Of a stretch of DNA of 6,994 nt, positions 1 to 4,621 are shown piece after piece. The DNA lies in NCBI GenBank assembly GCA_902795955.1, contig CADBNJ010000165.1, forward strand, positions 1-6,994, in the 5' to 3' direction. Origin of the DNA: Oscillospiraceae bacterium. GTDB taxonomy: Bacteria > Bacillota > Clostridia > Saccharofermentanales > Saccharofermentanaceae. A program made the position numbers and the translations under genes. Under the pieces are notes generated by a model. It was not told where the DNA came from, did no database searches, and saw only the letters and a list, made by a program, of their open reading frames with translations. Position 1 is the stretch's first letter; every line of letters begins with the position of its first letter.

Positions 1-64
1 AAGTTCTGACGGAAGTTCGTTAACATTTACTGTATAATAAGAGCAGGAATATGAATAAGATGAG

Positions 65-94
65 GAGGTGCCGGTAGTGGCACCTCTTTAATTT
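65..94 (+). terminator. Intrinsic terminator of an upstream gene
   Basis: A perfect 8-bp stem (GAGGTGCC at 65-72 pairing with GGCACCTC at 79-86) with a 6-nt loop is followed by TTTAATTT. The T-rich side is on the plus strand, so it ends a transcript entering from the left. Bases 1-64 before it have stops in all three plus frames (7-9, 35-37, 21-23), so any upstream coding sequence ends within the first 37 bases. The reading frame of that gene cannot be decided from so short a tail. Confidence 0.8.
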
Positions 95-114
95 GTAGAT
101 CATAATATTTACTG

Positions 115-143
115 TTGACAAATGCATAATGCCAACATATAAT
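115..143 (+). promoter_or_regulatory. Consensus sigma-A promoter for the tRNA gene
   Basis: TTGACA at 115-120 and TATAAT at 138-143 are both perfect hexamers with the optimal 17-bp spacer. Transcription would start near 150, leaving a leader of about 9 nt before the mature tRNA 5' end at 159. A full-consensus promoter fits a highly transcribed stable RNA. Confidence 0.9.
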
Positions 144-158
144 TATAAAGCTGTTAAC

Positions 159-233
159 GCGGGATTAACTCAGTGGTAGAGTGTCACCTTGCCAAGGTGA
201 AAGTCGCGAGTTCGAGTCTCGTATCCCGCTCCA
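159..233 (+). tRNA. tRNA-Gly (anticodon GCC)
   Basis: All four arms fold. The acceptor stem GCGGGAT (159-165) pairs with ATCCCGC (223-229) over 7 bp. The D arm is ACTC...GAGT. The anticodon stem TCACC/GGTGA encloses the loop TTGCCAA with anticodon GCC, which reads GGC and GGU glycine codons. The T arm GCGAG/CTCGT encloses TTCGAGT. The discriminator base is T (230) and CCA is encoded at 231-233. The gene stands alone between its own promoter and terminator, not in a tRNA cluster. No repeat of its 3' end that would suggest an integration site is visible in the window. Confidence 0.97.
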
Positions 234-236
234 CCG

Positions 237-266
237 AAGCTCCGATCTGATCGGAGCTTTTTCTTT
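237..266 (+). terminator. Intrinsic terminator of the tRNA-Gly transcript
   Basis: A perfect 10-bp stem (AAGCTCCGAT at 237-246, ATCGGAGCTT at 250-259) with a 3-nt loop runs into TTTCTTT. It begins 3 bases after the CCA end, so the tRNA is probably a monocistronic transcript with a very short 3' trailer. Confidence 0.92.
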
Positions 267-292
267 ATCCGGTGTCTGAATTCAGTTATAAT
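264..292 (+). promoter_or_regulatory. Possible promoter of the DUF362 gene
   Basis: A perfect -10 hexamer TATAAT lies at 287-292. The -35 at 17-bp spacing (TTTATC, 264-269) matches consensus at only three positions and overlaps the T-tract of the preceding terminator. The start point would be near 299, giving a leader of about 24 nt that contains the Shine-Dalgarno site. The strong tRNA terminator just upstream makes a separate promoter necessary. Confidence 0.5.
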
Positions 293-307
293 CAAATATA
301 TGGCAAA

Positions 308-314
308 AGGGAGG
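308..314 (+). promoter_or_regulatory. Ribosome binding site that fixes the DUF362 start at 323
   Basis: AGGGAGG lies 8 nt before ATG 323. The longer in-frame alternative, GTG at 272, has only the terminator T-tract and no purine-rich site upstream, and it would precede the predicted -10 element. The 17 extra residues it would add do not resemble the family N terminus. Confidence 0.85.
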
Positions 315-322
315 ACGGATAT

Positions 323-1213
323 ATGAATTCAAGAGTTTATTTCACCAGAACGATCAGTCCTGATAAAGTCGTGGAGTTGTTCGATCTTATAGATAAGAGT
401 CTTCCGGGCAGGGTAGCCGTCAAAGTCCATTCCGGCGAAGACGGCAATCAGAATTATCTCCATCCGGAGTTCTGGAAGCCTGTAGTCGACCATGTGGGCG
501 GAACTGTCGTTGAATGCAATACTGCTTACGGCGGAGAACGCAATACTACGGCAAAGCACAGACGTCTTCTCAAGAAGCATAAGTGGACAGATGTCTTTGA
601 TGTCGATCTAATGGATGCGGAAGGTCCTGATATTGAGATACCCGTCGGCCCAGATGCAGTCCACCTGAAGTCAGACATTATGGGCAGAACGTTTAATAAT
701 TACGATTCCATGCTTGTTCTGTCACATTTCAAGGGTCATCCGATGGGAGGATTCGGAGGTGCGCTGAAGCAGCTGTCGATAGGGTGCAGCTCTACTGCAG
801 GCAAGTGCAATATTCATTCTGCAGGCAAATATACAAAGGCTGAGGATCAGGCTGTCATCTGGGACGATCTTCCGCCGCAGGACCATTTCCTGGAATCCAT
901 GGCTGAGGCTGCCGGTGCGGTTGTTGATCATTTCGGCGGGAATATGGTGTTCATCAATGTAATGAGTAATCTGTCCGTCGATTGTGACTGCTGTGCGATT
1001 GCAGAGGATCCGTGTATGGATGACATAGGCATATTGGTATCACTTGATCCTGTGGCCATAGATCAGGCCTGTGTTGATCTTGTATATAATTCAAAGGACA
1101 AAGGGCGCGATCATTTTATTGAGAGGATAGAGACAAGACACGGGATCCATACGATCGAGCGTGCCGCAGAGATCAATGTCGGTTCCAGGGAATATGAGCT
1201 GATCGAGGTATGA
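323..1213 (+). CDS. DUF362 domain protein (COG2768-like), without ferredoxin insert
   Basis: The predicted 296-aa soluble protein has no signal peptide or membrane segment. It belongs to the DUF362 family, often labelled 'uncharacterized Fe-S center protein', whose reaction is not established. Recognisable family blocks are VAVKVHSGEDGNQNYLHPEF (31-50), the Asn-Thr...Gly-Gly block near 66-75, VLSHFKGHPMGGFGGALKQL (132-151) ending in IGC155, and the C-terminal DCDCC (220-224) followed by DIGILVSLDPVAIDQAC (234-250). Many relatives carry a tandem 4Fe-4S ferredoxin module between the GK motif (about 160) and the Trp-containing segment (180). Here that span is only about 18 residues, so the module is absent. 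Cysteines 155, 162, 221, 223, 224 and 231 remain and could bind metal, but this is inference. The gene is monocistronic by context: a tRNA terminator lies upstream and a convergent gene starts 4 bp downstream. Family assignment is firm; function is unknown. Confidence 0.9.
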   Translation: MNSRVYFTRTISPDKVVELFDLIDKSLPGRVAVKVHSGEDGNQNYLHPEFWKPVVDHVGGTVVECNTAYGGERNTTAKHRRLLKKHKWTDVFDVDLMDAEGPDIEIPVGPDAVHLKSDIMGRTFNNYDSMLVLSHFKGHPMGGFGGALKQLSIGCSSTAGKCNIHSAGKYTKAEDQAVIWDDLPPQDHFLESMAEAAGAVVDHFGGNMVFINVMSNLSVDCDCCAIAEDPCMDDIGILVSLDPVAIDQACVDLVYNSKDKGRDHFIERIETRHGIHTIERAAEINVGSREYELIEV

Positions 1214-1217
1214 CCGC

Positions 1218-1772
1218 TTATCTCTGCGGTGAGACCCGCTTCACTATCTCTTCCGGGATTCCGGAATAGATCTTGAAGAGTCTTGAGAGGTCATATTTGA
1301 TGTCAGAACTCATCCCGGCTGACAGCCAGTCCACGATGAGACCGAAGAGAAGGCATTTATAATACTTGATCAGTATCTCAAGATCCTCTGCGGATACATT
1401 GTTGCCCTCACAGAGCTTTGTCAGGTACTTGCGCACGAGGTGATCCAGTATCCTGAGGAAGTACTGTTCGAAGATGTCCCTGTTGCCTGTGGTGTACAGA
1501 TGCATCACCAGCTTTTTGTTCGCGAGCGCGAATTCTGCCGCCACATTAAGACACTCCTCAAGCGATTCGATATTCTCATTCCCGGCGAAAATATGCTCTG
1601 CATCCTCACACACCACATCCTCGATGAGGGTGGGGAGGTCGGCATAGTGGTAATAAAAGGAATTGCGGTTGATCCCTGCACGGCCGACGATATCCTTGAC
1701 GGTAACCTGTGATAAGGGCCGCTCCTCAAGGATATTCCTGAAAGTTACTTTGATCAGTTGTTTTGTGTCCAT
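1218..1772 (-). CDS. TetR/AcrR family transcriptional regulator
   Basis: This 184-aa protein has the usual TetR length and layout. Helix 1 begins right after the start. A helix-turn-helix follows at about residues 24-43 (VTVKDIVGRAGINRNSFYYHYADL), with the typical A-G-x-N/S-R-x-S-F-Y-x-H-Y recognition helix. The all-helical remainder should form the ligand-binding and dimerisation domain. The C-terminal portion (LLFGLIVDWLSAGM, about 141-154) resembles DhaS-like TetR regulators, a weak assignment. The inducer is unknown. It lies downstream of and co-directional with the yhgE-like gene, and TetR genes commonly accompany yhgE/pip genes, so that gene is the likely target along with its own promoter. 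ATG 1772 is the only plausible start: an in-frame TAG lies two codons upstream and the domain begins immediately. No Shine-Dalgarno precedes it, and the mRNA may be leaderless. The 3' end faces the DUF362 gene with no clear terminator between. Confidence 0.93.
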   Translation of the reverse strand: MDTKQLIKVTFRNILEERPLSQVTVKDIVGRAGINRNSFYYHYADLPTLIEDVVCEDAEHIFAGNENIESLEECLNVAAEFALANKKLVMHLYTTGNRDIFEQYFLRILDHLVRKYLTKLCEGNNVSAEDLEILIKYYKCLLFGLIVDWLSAGMSSDIKYDLSRLFKIYSGIPEEIVKRVSPQR

Positions 1773-1778
1773 ACACTA

Positions 1779-1807
1779 ATTTTAATGCTTTTGCGGCAAA
1801 AAGCAAA
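1779..1807 (-). promoter_or_regulatory. Candidate leaderless promoter of the tetR gene
   Basis: On the minus strand TAAAAT occupies 1784-1779, exactly seven bases before the A of the ATG at 1772, so the expected start nucleotide is the start codon itself. The -35 is weak: TTGCTT with 16-bp spacing, or TTTGCT with 17. Together with the missing Shine-Dalgarno this supports a leaderless mRNA. The -35 overlaps the T-rich end of the yhgE terminator. Confidence 0.5.
1787..1804. promoter_or_regulatory. Palindrome in the tetR promoter, candidate TetR operator
   Basis: TTTTGC (1789-1794), a single central G, and GCAAAA (1796-1801) form a perfect 6-1-6 inverted repeat. It extends imperfectly to GC...GC at 1787-1788 and 1803-1804, with one extra A. 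The position between the predicted -35 and -10 is where an autorepressing TetR dimer would block polymerase. The same palindrome is not seen at the yhgE promoter, so a shared regulon is not shown. Confidence 0.4.
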
Positions 1808-1830
1808 ACGCTGCCCCCGGAGGGACAGCG
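1798..1830 (-). terminator. Intrinsic terminator after the yhgE-like gene, UNCG-type loop
   Basis: On the minus strand CGCTGTCCC (1830-1822) pairs with GGGGCAGCG (1817-1809) over 9 bp with one G-T wobble. The loop is TCCG closed by C-G, which fits the very stable C(UNCG)G tetraloop. TTTT, GC and TTTTT follow. It begins 24 bases after the yhgE stop codon, so most transcription should end before tetR unless there is read-through. Confidence 0.85.
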
Positions 1831-1853
1831 CCAAAAATAAGGATATTGGGGAA

Positions 1854-4481
1854 TCAGGCAAATCCTTTCTCTTCCATCCAGTGATAGAGATCGGTCTTAC
1901 CGAGCTTCTCTTTCTTGCCACGGATGAGGAAGAGGATAACTGTAAGTACGGAAGATACCGCGAATATACCGAGAAGTACTGCTATGCACTCCGGGAACGG
2001 CTCGCCTCCGCCTATGGCACTTCTGAACGCCTGTACAGTATATGTGAACGGCATGAATCTGTTGAGACCCGCTGCCAGAGGACCGGATACCTCGATGGGG
2101 TAGGTTCCTGCAGAACCCGCGAGCTGGAGCACCATGAATATCAGCATTATGAAGCTTCCGACCTTGCCCATGAGCACGTTGAAAAAGTACATGATGGACA
2201 TGAATGCAACAGAAGTCAGGCATGCGACCGATATGGTCTGTCCGATCCTTGCCGGCTCAAAGCCGAGCGCGAAATGAAGGATGCCTACGAGCACAACGGC
2301 CTGGAGGATGGCCATGGGGTAGAGAACACTTGCCTTGGACAGCCACCAGGAGAATCCTGAAGTCAGTCCCTCATGCTTTGTCAGAGGATACATCAGGCAG
2401 AATGCCAGGCAGGCAACCCAGAGTCCAACAGACATCATGTATGCTGCCATAGCATGTCCGTTGTCCTCAACATTTGTCAGTTTGGTCTCTTCAAGAACTA
2501 CAGGATTAGAGAACATAGCGGCATTTGCATCAGATCTGGCGGTACCGGATATCTCATCAGCGCCTCCCTGCAGGGAATCGCGGAGTTTCTCTGTTCCTGA
2601 AGACAGCTCGGGAACGGATCCTGCAAGAGTGTTTGTACCGGTGCTGAGCTTGTCTGAACCTTTATCGAGCTTTGCAGCTCCGGTGCTCAGGCTCGAAGCG
2701 CCGTTAGCAAGTGATGAGGCACCCTCCGCTATCTTATCGTTGTTCGACACGAGAGTATTCGCACCGTCAGACAGATCTGAAGCACCGTTCAGTGCGTCAC
2801 CCGCGCCGGAGTTGAGCTGTGATGCGCCGTCGGCAAGTGCGCGGGCACCATTCTCAGCGTCGGCGATCCCGCTGCCGAGACTGCTTGCTCCGCTGCTGAT
2901 CTTTCCGGCTGCACCTGCTACGGTATTAGCGCCCGTGTTGACATCCTGCGCGCCCGCTGAGAGTGCCGTTGCTCCTTCGGACAGGGAGGTGGCACCTGCT
3001 GCAAGTTTATTGATCCCGTCAGACAGTGACGGTACGGCATTGTTAAGATCGGATGCACCCTTATCCAGAGCCATGGCACCGTTTGTGAGTGCGGTACTGT
3101 TGTTATCAAGAGTCTTGAGTCCGTCCTCAAGAGATGCTGCGCCCTGATCGAGTGTCTGAACAGTCTTATCGATCCCGGCGATGTTTGAATTGAATGACGA
3201 ATAACCGTTCTTGAGGCTTGCAAGCCCGTCAGCCAGTGCTTTTATATTGGGATCGTCAGACGATGACGCTATATTTGATGCAAGGGCTGACAGGGAATCA
3301 ATATTGTTCTTGATGTTTCCTGATGCCGCATTGAGAGAAGCCGTTCCCTGTGTCATCTTATCAAGGCCGCCTTTCAGCTGTGATGCTCCCGTAAGAGTAT
3401 CAGATACTCCCTGCGTATAATTTGAAATGCCTTTGTTAAGGTTCGACGCGCCCTGTGCGACGGAGTTGATGCCTGATGCGAGGGCGGGCACCTGTCCTGA
3501 CAGATCATTAAGACCCTGAGACAACGAAGCGGCTCCCTGTGACAGATTGGCAGCGCCGTCAGCCAGCTGTTTTGTTCCCTGTGCAAGGTCTGAAGCACCT
3601 GTCGCCATTTGAGAAGAACCGTCAGCAAGAACGGCTGCGCCCTGTGAGAGCTGCGTTGTTCCGTCGGCAAGGTTCCTGGCACCTGATGCAAGTGATTCTG
3701 TTCCGTCGTGAAGACCGGTTAATCCGTTCTTGAGAGCAACGGTTCCGTCATATACCTTTGTGGTTCCGTCAAGATAATCCTTGATACCGTTGTTGAAGGT
3801 TACTGCGCCGTCCTTGAGCTTGGAGGCTCCGTCTGACAGATCAGATGCCCCTTTCGCCAGGTTCGAAGCGCCTTCGTTCAGATCGTTGACACCGTCGGTG
3901 AGTTTTTTCTCGCCGTCAAGCAGCTTTGAAGCGCCGTCGGCAGCGTCACCGAATCCGGTCCCGATCTGTCCGAGTTTATCGTAAACGGACTTGGCATAAG
4001 TCTCGGTGACTTTCTCCTGAAGGCTTAACTGCATCTTTGTCATTGCTGATTCGGACAACTTCATGGCAACGTAATTGGTTGCGGGGTTTGTCTCATACTT
4101 AAGCTCCATTTTGTGCGGGTCGTTGTCCGTGACGGTAGCTGCGCACTGCGAGAAATCCTCAGGTATCGTTACGACCATATAGTATTTGCCGCTGCGTAGT
4201 CCGGCTTCCGCATCCTCCGTACTCACGAAACTGAAGTCAAGGGATGCGTCGCTCTTCAGATTATCCACAAGGTCTGACCCGACCGTCAGTTCCTTGCCGT
4301 CGTATTCCACAGGTTTATCGAGGTTGACGACGGCTACGGGGAGCTTATCCAGTTCTCCGTAGGGATCCCACATCGATGCCAGGAAGAATCCTGCATAGAT
4401 GGACGGGATCAGTATGATCGCCAGAAGCACGATGATCAGCATCGGATTGTGAAGCAATCTTTTCCATTCCTCTTTTATCAT
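1854..4481 (-). CDS. yhgE: YhgE/Pip family membrane protein with long heptad-repeat ectodomain
   Basis: The 875-aa product has the YhgE/Pip (phage infection protein) architecture. Transmembrane helix 1 lies at about 13-36, followed by the hallmark ending PSIYAGFFLASMWDPYG and LPVAVVN. A globular region to about 175 comes next, then an extracellular region of xxxLxxG heptads (about 183-636). Five more membrane helices lie near 679-700, 719-741, 749-771, 774-796 and 832-853, resembling an ABC-2 type permease domain. No ATPase partner is encoded here. Relatives include Lactococcus Pip, a receptor for c2-type phages, B. subtilis YhgE, and the distantly related EsaA/YueB proteins of type VII secretion; the native cellular role is unclear. 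Start ATG 4481 has AAGGAG at 4496-4491, 9 nt away. A terminator follows, then a TetR gene, the likely regulator. The symbol denotes family similarity only. Confidence 0.93.
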   Translation of the reverse strand: MIKEEWKRLLHNPMLIIVLLAIILIPSIYAGFFLASMWDPYGELDKLPVAVVNLDKPVEYDGKELTVGSDLVDNLKSDASLDFSFVSTEDAEAGLRSGKYYMVVTIPEDFSQCAATVTDNDPHKMELKYETNPATNYVAMKLSESAMTKMQLSLQEKVTETYAKSVYDKLGQIGTGFGDAADGASKLLDGEKKLTDGVNDLNEGASNLAKGASDLSDGASKLKDGAVTFNNGIKDYLDGTTKVYDGTVALKNGLTGLHDGTESLASGARNLADGTTQLSQGAAVLADGSSQMATGASDLAQGTKQLADGAANLSQGAASLSQGLNDLSGQVPALASGINSVAQGASNLNKGISNYTQGVSDTLTGASQLKGGLDKMTQGTASLNAASGNIKNNIDSLSALASNIASSSDDPNIKALADGLASLKNGYSSFNSNIAGIDKTVQTLDQGAASLEDGLKTLDNNSTALTNGAMALDKGASDLNNAVPSLSDGINKLAAGATSLSEGATALSAGAQDVNTGANTVAGAAGKISSGASSLGSGIADAENGARALADGASQLNSGAGDALNGASDLSDGANTLVSNNDKIAEGASSLANGASSLSTGAAKLDKGSDKLSTGTNTLAGSVPELSSGTEKLRDSLQGGADEISGTARSDANAAMFSNPVVLEETKLTNVEDNGHAMAAYMMSVGLWVACLAFCLMYPLTKHEGLTSGFSWWLSKASVLYPMAILQAVVLVGILHFALGFEPARIGQTISVACLTSVAFMSIMYFFNVLMGKVGSFIMLIFMVLQLAGSAGTYPIEVSGPLAAGLNRFMPFTYTVQAFRSAIGGGEPFPECIAVLLGIFAVSSVLTVILFLIRGKKEKLGKTDLYHWMEEKGFA
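2595..3203 (-). repeat. Second xxxLxxG array: 29 in-register heptads
   Basis: Residues 427-629 form 29 consecutive heptads without insertion or deletion, a degenerate 21-bp period in the DNA. Leu (sometimes Ile, Val or Ala) is at position 4, Gly at position 7, and Ala or another small residue usually follows the Gly. The Gly is replaced in several units, at 433, 440, 461, 482, 524, 580 and 622. Two units begin Val-Pro (483-486 VPSL and 623-626 VPEL), exactly 20 heptads apart. The DNA copies vary in codon use, so this is an old, protein-level repeat and not a recent tandem expansion. Confidence 0.9.
3204..3344 (-). other. Linker between the two heptad arrays of YhgE, candidate hinge
   Basis: Residues 380-426 separate the arrays. 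The heptad spacing persists weakly without Gly to about residue 400. It is then broken by IASSSDDPNIK (about 404-414), the most polar and only Asp-Asp-Pro-containing stretch in the region. Across the linker the distance between flanking register glycines (379 and 426) is 47 residues, not a multiple of seven, so the register changes by five. Confidence 0.75.
3345..3932 (-). repeat. First xxxLxxG array: 28 in-register heptads
   Basis: Residues 184-379 form 28 consecutive heptads with perfect spacing. Gly occupies position 7 in every unit except the one ending at Gln 330. The following unit begins Val-Pro (VPAL, 331-334). Position 4 is mostly Leu, with occasional Phe, Tyr, Val, Met or Thr. Position 6 is often Asp or Gln. 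This is the pattern described for Pip/YhgE proteins as Leu-x-x-Gly heptads. Confidence 0.92.
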
Positions 4482-4503
4482 TTTGAATCACTCCTTATTT
4501 TTG

Positions 4504-4516
4504 ATATCACCGATAT
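4504..4516. promoter_or_regulatory. Inverted repeat at the yhgE start region, possible operator
   Basis: ATATC (4504-4508) and GATAT (4512-4516) form a 5-3-5 inverted repeat. It overlaps the 3' part of the predicted yhgE -10 and the expected transcription start near 4508. The site is short and AT-rich, so chance occurrence is likely. It differs from the palindrome at the tetR promoter. Confidence 0.25.
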
Positions 4517-4543
4517 GTTATTCATTGATAAGAACACTCTCAA
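4515..4543 (-). promoter_or_regulatory. Predicted promoter of the yhgE-like gene
   Basis: On the minus strand TTGAGA (4543-4538, five of six consensus bases) and TAACAT (4520-4515, four of six) are separated by 17 bp. The predicted start near 4508 gives a leader of about 27 nt that includes the AAGGAG ribosome binding site at 4496-4491. A modest -10 fits a regulated gene. Confidence 0.55.
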
Positions 4544-4579
4544 TAGACAAAAATGGCTATGTGTCTGACAGGGTATAGA

Positions 4580-4588
4580 TGGTATAAT
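4580..4588 (+). promoter_or_regulatory. Extended -10 promoter of the yfhO-like gene
   Basis: TGG directly precedes TATAAT (4583-4588), giving the extended -10 form TGnTATAAT. No good -35 is present at 17 bp (TGTGTC at 4560-4565), and extended -10 promoters often do without one. Transcription would begin near 4595, about 27 nt before the TTG start. It diverges from the yhgE promoter, with 36 bp between the two sets of elements. Confidence 0.6.
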
Positions 4589-4611
4589 CACTGATGTAAT
4601 CCATATTCGCC

Positions 4612-4617
4612 GGAGGT
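4612..4617 (+). promoter_or_regulatory. Ribosome binding site that fixes a TTG start at 4622
   Basis: GGAGGT ends 4 nt before TTG 4622, close but workable for a strong Shine-Dalgarno. The frame is closed by TGA at 4592-4594 and no ATG or GTG lies between that stop and the TTG. The next in-frame candidate, GTG around codon 25, falls inside the first membrane helix. Confidence 0.7.
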
Positions 4618-4621
4618 CCCA

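Noticed and set aside
159..233. tRNA-Gly as an integration site of a mobile element
   Set aside because: No integrase gene, no duplicated tRNA 3' end and no mobile-element gene appear in the window; the neighbouring genes look like ordinary chromosomal ones.
272..322. GTG at 272 as the start of the DUF362 gene
   Set aside because: It has no ribosome binding site and precedes the likely -10 element, while ATG 323 has AGGGAGG at 8-nt spacing and starts at the family N terminus.
1213..1239. Bidirectional terminator between the convergent genes
   Set aside because: The stem is only 5 bp with an 8-nt loop and there is no T-tract on either strand.
2335..3147. A 270-codon plus-strand open frame, and smaller ones at 3211-3420 and 3781-3984, rich in Ala-Pro and Ser
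   Set aside because: They lie antisense to the yhgE heptad region. Their periodic Ala-Pro composition is the complement of the repeated Gly-Ala and Leu codons, and no matching Shine-Dalgarno or family resemblance is seen.
2595..3932. 21-bp periodic DNA that could be taken for a CRISPR or tandem-repeat array
   Set aside because: The period matches protein heptads in one long reading frame, and the DNA units differ from each other. There are no identical repeats with unique spacers.
4565..4588. CTGACA (4565-4570) as the -35 of the yfhO promoter
   Set aside because: The spacer to TATAAT would be only 12 bp, too short for sigma-A; the extended -10 is a better explanation.
4482..4621. Riboswitch or attenuator in the yhgE/yfhO intergenic region
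   Set aside because: Predicted leaders are about 27 nt on each side, too short for a structured switch, and no known aptamer pattern or strong hairpin is seen.
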